A stretch of 29,839 bases of DNA, from positions 1-29,839 of the IMG/VR virus record IMGVR_UViG_3300031720_000015; one strand, 5' to 3'. Origin of the DNA: a virus. The notes beneath the pieces were generated by a model that was given only the letters and a program-made list of their open reading frames with translations, was not told the origin of the DNA and ran no database searches. Below are positions 1-6,802 of this stretch, one piece after another (within the stretch, counting starts at the first letter, position 1; every line of letters begins with the position of its first letter). The translations under genes and the position numbers were made by a program.

Positions 1-549
1 CGCCGTTCCTACAAAGCCATGCCAGTTGCAGCCGCCGATGAGCTGAATCGAGGGCGCGAGCTGCAGGTCATCGAGACTGGTGCCCCCGACGATCTGCCAG
101 CGCGTGTCGGCGCCATCCGAGCCGCGCGAGAGTGCGCCGGCGGGACAATCGCGACCCCCGAATCCGAGGTAGACGCCCATCCGATAACCGTGGGGGTTGG
201 CGCCGCAGGTCGCGCATGGGCAGTCGAAGCGGATGCCGTGCGCCTCGACGAACGCGCACGGGTGGTACTCATCCCGCGTCGGCGTGTCCGACCAGTACCA
301 CGGCTCGCCATGCTCGTCGCGCCAGAAATACTTGCCGCGCTCGTCACGCTCGCTGCTCGTGATGGTAACGACGCGCAGGAACTGCGCTCCCAATTCGCGG
401 AGCTTGAAGCTACGGCCGGCTGCGCCGATTGGGGCGGGGGGCGGCTGTGGCTGCGGTCCTGGCGGCGTCGTCCCAGTCGTTCTCGAGTCGGGTGATACGG
501 GACTCGTGGGACTGAACTGTCGCCTCGAGCCGGGCCAGTGATCCTGCAT
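1..549 (-). CDS. Phage protein with paired Cys motif, 3' end beyond window
   Basis: This frame stays open for 183 codons from an ATG at 549 to the left edge, so the stop is not visible. The N-terminal 45 residues are rich in proline and serine. A folded part follows, starting near KLRELGAQFLRV, with FDCPCATCG at about residues 110-118 and a C-terminal run containing W-Q-I-V-G-G, L-Q-L-A-P-S-I and C-N-W-H-G-F. The CPC..C plus C-x-W-H-G-F layout resembles a widespread family of small phage proteins of unknown function (DUF6527-like); I infer metal binding from the Cys/His spacing only. The start at 549 lies inside the preceding holin-like gene and is chosen because AAGGAGG stands nine bases upstream; the only other candidate is TTG at 393, which would cut into the conserved part. 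The protein is real by its residue pattern; its role is unknown. Confidence 0.72.
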   Translation of the reverse strand, partial: MQDHWPGSRRQFSPTSPVSPDSRTTGTTPPGPQPQPPPAPIGAAGRSFKLRELGAQFLRVVTITSSERDERGKYFWRDEHGEPWYWSDTPTRDEYHPCAFVEAHGIRFDCPCATCGANPHGYRMGVYLGFGGRDCPAGALSRGSDGADTRWQIVGGTSLDDLQLAPSIQLIGGCNWHGFVGTA

Positions 550-745
550 TGGGGACGACCTCCTTGATGTCGTGGACCTCGTGCTCGACGACGACGATGC
601 GGGTCCTGAGGGAGATGATGTAACCACCGGCGGTCGCGATGATCCCCGCGATAGTAAGGACTGAAGCGAGGGAGAAGTTCTTGCGTGCCCAGGCCCAGGC
701 CGGCGCAACACGCCTGAGAGTGATGGTGGCTGTGTGGTCTTCCAT
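410..745 (-). CDS. Small membrane protein, holin or inner-membrane spanin candidate
   Basis: A 111-residue protein with a basic N-terminal stretch, one clear membrane segment at about residues 25-46 (FSLASVLTIAGIIATAGGYI) and then a heptad-like, probably coiled-coil stretch at about 50-95 ending in a basic, alanine-rich tail. It starts one base after the lysozyme stop. The lysozyme has neither a signal peptide nor a SAR domain, so it needs a holin, and this is the only membrane protein seen in the lysis region; a single-TM holin is therefore the first guess. An i-spanin (Rz-like: one TM plus coiled coil in the periplasm) would look much the same. The last 140 bases overlap the next gene, as Rz and Rz1 often do, but the overlapping product has no lipoprotein signal. 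Confidence 0.6.
   Translation of the reverse strand: MEDHTATITLRRVAPAWAWARKNFSLASVLTIAGIIATAGGYIISLRTRIVVVEHEVHDIKEVVPNAGSLARLEATVQSHESRITRLENDWDDAARTAATAAPRPNRRSRP
550..565 (-). promoter_or_regulatory. Strong ribosome binding site inside the holin-like gene
   Basis: On the minus strand AAGGAGG (565-559) is followed by nine bases and then ATG at 549. It is one of the best Shine-Dalgarno matches in the window, yet it lies within the coiled-coil coding part of the 410-745 gene. This decides the start of the gene that runs off the left edge. Confidence 0.65.
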
Positions 746-746
746 T

Positions 747-1232
747 TCACGTGCTCACACCTGGCGGATAGACGCCGTCGCGGAGCTGTTGGGCGACCTG
801 CTGCGCACGGGCCGGCGTCTCCTTCGCCCAGTCAGACGCCATCGCCTGGTCGTAGGCCGTCGGCCAGTCCTGGTACGTGATCGCGCGCAGCATCTGGCTG
901 AAGCCGAGGAGTTTCTGCACGCCCATCTGGTAAGCCATGTCGATCAGCGCGTCGCGCCGGGCCTGCGCGAGCGCCGGCCACCAACTGAAGATCGAGGCGA
1001 GCTTCTGCGTGATCGCATCGAGCACCTGGCCTTCGAGCCAGTCGGCACCCGATTGCTCAATGTTCACGTCGATGAGCTGGTTATCGAGCAGGTACTTCCA
1101 CTCCGCTCCCGTGAGCGGCGCAGTTTCCAGGCAGCGACCGGTGGCGACGGTCCAGAGGCCCCGCGAGTCCTTGTACGGCGCTGCGCGATAGCCTTCCTGC
1201 TGGTCGACTTCCTGCTCGAGCGGCGTGTTCAC
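747..1232 (-). CDS. Endolysin, GH24 T4-type lysozyme
   Basis: A 161-residue muramidase expected to cut the N-acetylmuramic acid/N-acetylglucosamine bond of peptidoglycan at lysis. The catalytic block matches the T4 lysozyme layout: E13 in QEGYR, D22 in YKDSRG and T28 in LWTV (T4 E11, D20, T26). A second conserved block, LIDMAYQMGVQKLLGF, lies in the middle, and DWAKETPARAQQVA near the C-terminus matches the usual end of the family. The usual G-H after the active-site strand is G32-R33 here. There is no signal peptide or SAR segment, so release should depend on a holin. The start is GTG directly after the TGA of the 76-residue gene. Confidence 0.93.
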   Translation of the reverse strand: MNTPLEQEVDQQEGYRAAPYKDSRGLWTVATGRCLETAPLTGAEWKYLLDNQLIDVNIEQSGADWLEGQVLDAITQKLASIFSWWPALAQARRDALIDMAYQMGVQKLLGFSQMLRAITYQDWPTAYDQAMASDWAKETPARAQQVAQQLRDGVYPPGVST

Positions 1233-1463
1233 TCAGGTTACCCCTGTATCTGGCGGCGGCGGTTTGTCATCGCGCTGCGCCCGCTTCAAATCTTCCGCGC
1301 TCGCTTCGTCCAGGTCGGCCTGCTCTCGAAGCCGCGCGCGCCTCTCGGGGTCCTCTGTCCTCGAGGCCTCGAGGTGCGTCCGCACCACGGAATCCTTGAG
1401 CGCATCGATAGCTCGGCCAAGTGCACGAAATGGGACGCGTATCCATACAAATATGTCGCCCAC
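1233..1463 (-). CDS. Small charged protein of unknown function
   Basis: A 76-residue protein starting at GTG with AAGGA five to six bases upstream. The N-terminal third (WIRVPFRALGRAIDALKDS) could form an amphipathic helix; the rest is highly charged (EDPERRARLREQADLDEA) and ends in KPPPPDTGVT. I see no convincing membrane segment and no lipobox. It sits between the last fibre gene and the lysozyme and its stop abuts the lysozyme start, so it is probably co-translated with the lysis genes. I do not recognise the family; a lysis accessory or a peripheral membrane protein are guesses. Confidence 0.6.
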   Translation of the reverse strand: MGDIFVWIRVPFRALGRAIDALKDSVVRTHLEASRTEDPERRARLREQADLDEASAEDLKRAQRDDKPPPPDTGVT

Positions 1464-1481
1464 TAGATCCTTCTTCGCTCC

Positions 1482-2528
1482 CTAGTTGTTCAACATGTAG
1501 GTGATGACACAGCCCGGAGCGCCGAAGCCCTTCGTGCCGCTCGAAGTGAAGGCAACACCGGGAAGCGTCTTGAGGAAGGTGATCGTGCTGCTCGCGGCCG
1601 CGGTCTGAAAGTAACCGCCGACCGCCGCACCGCTGTCCTGAAGGCTTCCGCACACGACGCCACCATTCGCGATCGCCGGTGTGATCTCAGCCGGCAGCCC
1701 GGTCGCCGTCATCGTGGTCGCGTTGCTGGTGCCGGTCGCTGCGCAGAGGTTGAGGTAGACGAGGTTCCCCACGCGGTCCCACGTCGCCGTGCATGTGACG
1801 CCAGCGGTGAAGCCGGTGTAAGTGATCGTGAAGGTGCCGCGGTCTGGCGTGACGTCGGTGAAGCCGTTGATGAGGCCCCACCCCTTGATCGTGACCGTGC
1901 CGCTCGAGGTGCTGATCTGGATGCCCGGATAGCCGTTCGCTCCCATGTAGAGCGGCATCGTCTGCGAGGACGATGCTGTCTGAAGCTGCCCACATGGCGC
2001 AGCTGCGGCGCTTCCGAGACCTCCGCACGTTGATGAGCTCGCGGACGGCGGGATCGTTTGCAGCTGCACCGAGCTCCCCGCCTGGCTGTTCGACATCTGC
2101 AGCACGGTGGGCGTCGACGTCGAGGTGTTGGTGGTCGAGATCGGTGCGGCGTTGTTGCTCCAGGTATGCGAGCCGGTCCAGGTTGGCGTGATCGCCTGCG
2201 AGAGCGGTGGCGCGCCGTCGCTGCGTAGAAAGGTTGTTGCGCTGCCGTTGACCGTGGTGAGCCCGACAGTCCCGGTGGGATTAGCGCCAGCGGCACTGCC
2301 GCTCGGCGTTGAGCATGCTCCCGATCCCGAGAGGTAGCTGCTGCTGTTGCATGTGCCGCTCCAGAGCGAGATCACGTCCGCGGATGCTGCTGCCGTTGTC
2401 TGCGGCGAGCTCACATTGCCTTTGAGGATTCCCGTAGTGGGCCCGAAGAGCGGGTAAAGCTGCGCGATCGCGATGCTGGAGGTGATCGCAACGACGAGCA
2501 GCACCAAACGAAAGAGCAGCTTTTTCAT
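1482..2528 (-). CDS. Tail fibre-like protein with Sec signal peptide
   Basis: A 348-residue protein starting MKKLLFRLVLLVVAITSS, a textbook Sec signal peptide with cleavage predicted after AIA-22. The mature part is tail-fibre-like: LWSGTC...SGSGAC, then TVGLTTVNGSATTFLRSDGA and WTGSHTW, a repetitive Thr/Ser/Asn-rich shaft, and a C-terminal beta domain (TSNATTMTATGLPAEITPA ... SSGTKG). The mature protein has eight cysteines, an even number. I chose the ATG at 2528 because it overlaps the stop of the preceding fibre gene as ATGA and gives a normal MKK signal start; an in-frame ATG at 2540 would add four residues. A signal peptide on a virion fibre is unexpected because tailed phages assemble in the cytoplasm. 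Host-binding fibre is inferred from residue patterns and position; an exported, non-virion adhesin is possible. Confidence 0.8.
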   Translation of the reverse strand: MKKLLFRLVLLVVAITSSIAIAQLYPLFGPTTGILKGNVSSPQTTAAASADVISLWSGTCNSSSYLSGSGACSTPSGSAAGANPTGTVGLTTVNGSATTFLRSDGAPPLSQAITPTWTGSHTWSNNAAPISTTNTSTSTPTVLQMSNSQAGSSVQLQTIPPSASSSTCGGLGSAAAAPCGQLQTASSSQTMPLYMGANGYPGIQISTSSGTVTIKGWGLINGFTDVTPDRGTFTITYTGFTAGVTCTATWDRVGNLVYLNLCAATGTSNATTMTATGLPAEITPAIANGGVVCGSLQDSGAAVGGYFQTAAASSTITFLKTLPGVAFTSSGTKGFGAPGCVITYMLNN

Positions 2529-3283
2529 TCCATCACCCATGCGTTGACGGTGGAGTTGAAGCGCAGCGTTTTCGCCATGTACTGAAGCGAGAGCGCGATG
2601 CCTGCCGCGGGGATCTGGAGCTGGTGCCCCACTGCCGATCCGGTGAGGGACTGCAGCGTCACGGCGTTCGCGGAGCTGTCGACCTTGCGAATCGTGAGCC
2701 GCTGGCCGTCGCGCTGCGGCACGAAGCCCGTGATATTGATGGCGCCCGCATTGGCGTTGACGTCGTAGAGATAGTCGCTCGCGCCCAGGAGCACGATGTC
2801 ATTGCCGCCCGAGGTCACCACCTGGTTGAGCGGCTTCGTGCTCATCCAGCCGGTAGACCCGAGCGGGGACGCGGTGTCGGGGTTCGTGGTGTTCCCCGCG
2901 GTCATGTTGATCCACCAGGCGGTCGGGTCGGCCAGCTGCTGCAGCACCGCGCCGAGGGCGTAGCCCGTCATCGCGGCCTCGAGCGCCGAGGACCACTGGT
3001 ACTCCTGCCCGGCCTGCATCGCCACGATGTGCGCCGACAGCAGGTAGAGGATGCCGTTCATGTCGATGCCGAAGGGCGGCACGCCGCCGGCCGTGAGTAC
3101 CGTCATGTTGAGCGGCACGAAGCCATCGTTGAGCGAGGCCGCGCCCGGGAGCGTCGCGATCTGCGACGGCGCCGGGAATGGCGCGGTCTTGCCGCCCGCA
3201 ACAGGAGCGGACTGCGTGCAGATCGGCGCGTTTACCGCGAACGCTTCGACGAAGACCGGAGGTGTCGGTTGGCCGCCTGGCAT
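2525..3283 (-). CDS. Tail fibre protein, shorter paralogue
   Basis: A 252-residue protein whose residues about 50-145 match the N-terminal module of the neighbouring upstream fibre (3285-4454): both carry AGG.PPFG.D.NG.LY, an LS.HI...QAGQ.Y.WSS stretch, and NPD..... GW. This module is common in phage fibre proteins and probably forms the baseplate-attachment end. After it comes a short beta region (GFVPQRDGQRLTIRKVDSSA) that may be a trimer-forming or binding domain. It lacks the C-terminal tip domain of its neighbour. The ATG follows the upstream stop by one base, with AGGA about eight bases before it. Role as a fibre or fibre adaptor is inferred. Confidence 0.82.
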   Translation of the reverse strand: MPGGQPTPPVFVEAFAVNAPICTQSAPVAGGKTAPFPAPSQIATLPGAASLNDGFVPLNMTVLTAGGVPPFGIDMNGILYLLSAHIVAMQAGQEYQWSSALEAAMTGYALGAVLQQLADPTAWWINMTAGNTTNPDTASPLGSTGWMSTKPLNQVVTSGGNDIVLLGASDYLYDVNANAGAINITGFVPQRDGQRLTIRKVDSSANAVTLQSLTGSAVGHQLQIPAAGIALSLQYMAKTLRFNSTVNAWVME

Positions 3284-3284
3284 G

Positions 3285-4454
3285 TCAGTGTCCTATCGCG
3301 ATGTAGTAGCAGGTGCCGGCATTGATGCCGCCGACCGCCGCGTCCGCAGTGAATCCGGTCTTGGCGAGGTTGCTCACTCCGAACGGGTAGCCATAGTTCG
3401 CCGAGTCGCCCTGCGAAGGCACGACCGCATAGCAACCGTTCGGGAAGGCACCCCCGCCGAAGGTGACACCCACCGCTCCGCTCGCGGGCGCCGAGAAGCT
3501 TCCCCACTTGATGATGATCGGGCCGAGTGTGATCGAACCATTCGCGGAGTTCGTGACGCTGAAGAGCTGGGCGACGAAGTTGGCGAGCGAGATCTTGCGG
3601 AAGAAGCCATCCGCGCCGCTGTTCTGCACGACGACTGCGCCGATCGTCGGATTCTCGAGCGGGCTCGACTGGTTGTAGTAGACGCTGTAGCTGTACCCGC
3701 TGTTGTCGCGCTCGAGCAGCGTGAGTGGGGTGGGCGCGATCGAGATCGGAACGGAAAGCGGCGCCACCGTCGGGTAGATATTCGTACCATCGCCCCACAC
3801 CCCTACGGGGCTTGAGGGTCCGCCCTGTGGAATGGTCACGCCGGTCCCGGCGGCGGTCTTCGCCGTTGTCGTGAAGGCCCCTGTCGTGTTGTTGGTGATG
3901 AGCCATTGCTGCTGCGTGTTCGGCAGCACGAGCGAGAGGTTCGACGCCAGCGTCCCGTTGAGGATCAGCACATTGCGCCGGCTCTGCGAGGGCTTCAGCG
4001 TGACGACGCCGCCCGTCAGCCCCGAGATGGTTGTGATGCCGTAGGAGATCCCTGGCACCCATCCGGCAGCGGTCGGATCATTGTCCGGGTTCGTGACGTT
4101 GCCGGCGTTCGCGTTGAGCCACAGGCCGCTCCCGTCGGCCATCCCGAGAGTCGCGCCGGCTTCGTATCCCGAGATGATCCCTGCCAGTGAGGAACTCCAC
4201 AGATACGGCTGGCCCGCCTGTAGAGAGAAGATGTGTCCGGAGAGCGTGTAGAGGACGCCGTTGAAGTCCTGACCGAAGGGCGGCAAGCCACCCGCAATTT
4301 CCGGCTGCATCGTGATCGCAGGGAACCCGATGCTCCAGGAGGCGAGGTTGGCGGGCGACCCAGGTGGCGTTGCCGGGATAGGGAAGTTGATGTTGCCGCC
4401 ACTCGCAGAGGCTGCAAACGGTGAAGGTATGTTGGTCGGTGCCGGTGCGCCCAT
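3285..4454 (-). CDS. Tail fibre protein with gp53-like C-terminal tip
   Basis: A 389-residue fibre. Residues about 40-135 are the attachment module shared with the next gene. The middle is a Thr/Asn/Gly-rich shaft (PNTQQQWLITNNTTGAFTTT). The C-terminal 80 residues begin IIIKWGSFSAPASGAVGVTF and end CYYIAIG, the pattern of the phage fibre C-terminal tip domain known from gp53-like fibres (K/QWG start, Y-IAIG end), which contacts the receptor. The ATG has AGGA seven bases upstream. Receptor binding is known for the tip family; the receptor here is unknown. Confidence 0.88.
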   Translation of the reverse strand: MGAPAPTNIPSPFAASASGGNINFPIPATPPGSPANLASWSIGFPAITMQPEIAGGLPPFGQDFNGVLYTLSGHIFSLQAGQPYLWSSSLAGIISGYEAGATLGMADGSGLWLNANAGNVTNPDNDPTAAGWVPGISYGITTISGLTGGVVTLKPSQSRRNVLILNGTLASNLSLVLPNTQQQWLITNNTTGAFTTTAKTAAGTGVTIPQGGPSSPVGVWGDGTNIYPTVAPLSVPISIAPTPLTLLERDNSGYSYSVYYNQSSPLENPTIGAVVVQNSGADGFFRKISLANFVAQLFSVTNSANGSITLGPIIIKWGSFSAPASGAVGVTFGGGAFPNGCYAVVPSQGDSANYGYPFGVSNLAKTGFTADAAVGGINAGTCYYIAIGH

Positions 4455-4463
4455 GTGGCAGTC

Positions 4464-5345
4464 CTAGTTGTAAAACACGCCCGAGCCGAAGGGGTTGACC
4501 TGCGGAGCGGCTTCCTTAAAGCCGAAGAACTCCGTGTCGATCACGATGATGTTGAAGCCCACGCCGGCCGGATGCGGGAGCACTCCAGAGTCGGCCAGGA
4601 TCGCGTACTCAACGGTCGAGAGAGTGAACAGGAACACATACGTCATCTGCATGCCGCCGCGATCGACCGTGTAGCAAACGCCCCGACCTGGGAAGAGATT
4701 GCTGATCAGCGCGTTGAGTGCGGGTGCCGTCGTTGCGCAGATGTTGGCGAGCGCCTTCGTGAGAAGGAGCGTTCGGTAGGGGTCGTCGTTCAGCTTGTAG
4801 CTGTCGCCGGAGACCTGGCCGCTGTAGAAGGGGCCGCCGGCCGCAGGGATCGTGGTATTGCCGAAGTCCTGCCAATCCGGCGGCGTGTCGCTGTTCTCAA
4901 AGCCGAAGGCGCCGGAGGTCCCGGGGATCTGAATGACGCGCGAGACGCCAAGGATGCGGCCCCAGATGTCGAGACCGAAGCCCACGGCCGTGTCGATATT
5001 CCACACCGTGAGGTAGAAGTCCTGAAGATTGGCGGCTGGATCGAAGTACTGACCAAAGTTCTCTACCAGCGTGACGATCGTCGGGCTGTTGGCGTACTGG
5101 CTGATCAGCGTCGCATCGATGTCGAACTCGGGCACGATGTAGGAGATGCTGAGATTCACGGCACTCCCGCTCAGCGCCTGAGCTCCGGCGATCGGGCTCT
5201 GTGTCGAGACATTGCCCACCGCGGTGGCAGGATCGGTGACCGGCGTGAGCGTGCCGACGACAAGCCCCGCACTCGTGAGCGCAGCGGTCGCATCCGCAAG
5301 GTCGAGTCCCACGACGCTCGGGACGGTGACGGGGGTGACACTCAT
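4464..5345 (-). CDS. DUF2612 baseplate protein with N-terminal PASTA domain
   Basis: A 293-residue protein in two parts. Residues about 8-68 form one PASTA repeat: VPSVVGLDLADATAAL, SAGLVVGTLTPV, then STQSPIAG and SGSAVNLSIS, with the usual P.VVGL, AGL.VG, Q.P..G and G..V...S landmarks. PASTA domains of kinases and penicillin-binding proteins bind peptidoglycan fragments and beta-lactams. Residues about 75-293 match the DUF2612 family: LISQYANSPTI, VWNIDTAVGFGLDIWGRILG, a YLND-like KLNDDPYR and PHPAGV. DUF2612 proteins follow the J-like protein and appear to take the place of tail protein I in the baseplate. The ATG overlaps the J-like stop as ATGA. Wall binding by the PASTA part is inferred. 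Confidence 0.86.
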   Translation of the reverse strand: MSVTPVTVPSVVGLDLADATAALTSAGLVVGTLTPVTDPATAVGNVSTQSPIAGAQALSGSAVNLSISYIVPEFDIDATLISQYANSPTIVTLVENFGQYFDPAANLQDFYLTVWNIDTAVGFGLDIWGRILGVSRVIQIPGTSGAFGFENSDTPPDWQDFGNTTIPAAGGPFYSGQVSGDSYKLNDDPYRTLLLTKALANICATTAPALNALISNLFPGRGVCYTVDRGGMQMTYVFLFTLSTVEYAILADSGVLPHPAGVGFNIIVIDTEFFGFKEAAPQVNPFGSGVFYN

Positions 5346-6799
5346 ACCAGGTTCACCGTCACGGTGCCGAGCACCGGTGCCTGGTCAATGCCCACCTGCG
5401 CGGCCGTCGCCGTTGCGGTGCCCGTGATGACCTCAGGCGAGCTCTCGGTGATCGTGGCAGCGGCGCTCATGAGATAGGTGCCCGCGCCGCCCGGTGTCCC
5501 GGTGAGCTGCTCAACGATCTGCGTGTTGGCGGGGATCGAGCTCGCGGCGTCCGTGATAACGGTTCCGGGGGTGAGCGAGCCTGAGGTGACGCCCGTCACC
5601 GTGAGCACATTCGAGAGCGCCACGAGCGTGCCGTGCCCGGAGAAGGCAGATCCTATGAGGATCGACAGCACCTGCACTGGCACGCTCGGGCCCTCGCAAG
5701 TCGCCACGGGGCCGTAGAAACTGGCCGCCAGGAGGAGCGAGCCGATGCGCACCCGCTGACCATTGGCGTTGGTGCCGTTGAACTGCGCGGCGCACGCGGC
5801 CTGCACGTCCTGCACGATGGTCGAGGGGAGCGAGGACGAGTTCTTGATGTTGACCGTCAGATTGAACGAGACCGGGTTCGACGTGCAGTTGTTGAACTTG
5901 ATCGTGTAGGAGGGCTGCGGGAAGGCGTAGTTATCATCCACCACCGTCTCGGTGGTGTTGCCGTTCATGTCGCAGCCGAGGTCCTTCTTCGTCCAGATTG
6001 CGTTCGCGATCGCCTGCGGGTCGCCGCCGATCACTCCGACGTACACCGAGTGCGGCAGCATCGAGTAGTTCGTCGAGCCCACCAGGATCGTGGCGTTGGT
6101 GGTGTTCTCGTACACGTAGGCGTCAGTGACGCCCGAGAGGTCAATCACGGCGCCGTATATGGCCTGCGCGCTGCCGTGCGCGTTGGCGGCGATCGACTGC
6201 TCGCGCCGGTACTCGAAGGCCTGCGGACTCTCGACGTCGGCGCCCGGCACACCAGCCCCAGCGTTCGTGATCTGATCCCAGCCTGCCACCGCCTGATAGA
6301 TCGAGGTGAGCGTGCTCGGTGGACAGGGGATCGGACCGTCCACCACGTTGGCGAAGCTCAGCGTGATCGAGCCGCCGACCGGAATCGTGCCGCCTTGCAC
6401 GCAGTAGTAGAGATTGCCGGAGGTGTCCTGCGCCTGCGGCTGCGTGGGGCTCCCGGTCGGGATCACCGTGCCGGCGAGCCCCAGGCACGTGCAGCTCACC
6501 ACGGTGGCGGTGCCGGGGTTGCGGTTGAGGAAGTAGATGCGCGCGATGACGTCCTGCATGAAGCCGGCGTTGAGGTCAGGATCCACGCCGTTCACAAGCA
6601 TGGTGAAGAGCGCGTAGCAGTTCGAGATAGCAGCCGCCTGCGAAGTCGCGATCTGTCCTTGCGGAGTATTGAGCGCGAGGTTCAGGTTTCCGCCGAAAGC
6701 GGCGTTGAAGTCAGCCAGCACCCCCGCCAGCACGGCCGCTTCCGACGGCACCACCAGGCCGGTCGAGGTCCACTGAATTTGCGGGACGTTGGTGCTCAC
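5342..6799 (-). CDS. Baseplate J-like wedge protein (gp47-type)
   Basis: A 485-residue baseplate wedge protein. Family landmarks are the N-terminal TPQGQIATSQAAAI, DVIARIYFLNRNPGTAT, the central SPQAFEYRREQSIAANAHGS followed by AIYGAVIDLSGVTDAYVYEN, and the C-terminal VGIDQAPVLGTVTVNL. This is the J/gp47 class that, with the W-like protein, forms the wedges controlling sheath contraction. Residues about 396-450 look like an insertion: a glycine-rich beta repeat (VLTVTGVTSGSLTPGTVIT ... GAGTYLMS) splits the family C-terminal region. The same repeat occurs in the sheath and the cement protein. The start is GTG a few bases after the tailspike stop, with no strong Shine-Dalgarno. Confidence 0.92.
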   Translation of the reverse strand: MSTNVPQIQWTSTGLVVPSEAAVLAGVLADFNAAFGGNLNLALNTPQGQIATSQAAAISNCYALFTMLVNGVDPDLNAGFMQDVIARIYFLNRNPGTATVVSCTCLGLAGTVIPTGSPTQPQAQDTSGNLYYCVQGGTIPVGGSITLSFANVVDGPIPCPPSTLTSIYQAVAGWDQITNAGAGVPGADVESPQAFEYRREQSIAANAHGSAQAIYGAVIDLSGVTDAYVYENTTNATILVGSTNYSMLPHSVYVGVIGGDPQAIANAIWTKKDLGCDMNGNTTETVVDDNYAFPQPSYTIKFNNCTSNPVSFNLTVNIKNSSSLPSTIVQDVQAACAAQFNGTNANGQRVRIGSLLLAASFYGPVATCEGPSVPVQVLSILIGSAFSGHGTLVALSNVLTVTGVTSGSLTPGTVITDAASSIPANTQIVEQLTGTPGGAGTYLMSAAATITESSPEVITGTATATAAQVGIDQAPVLGTVTVNLV

Positions 6800-6802
6800 G
6801 CT

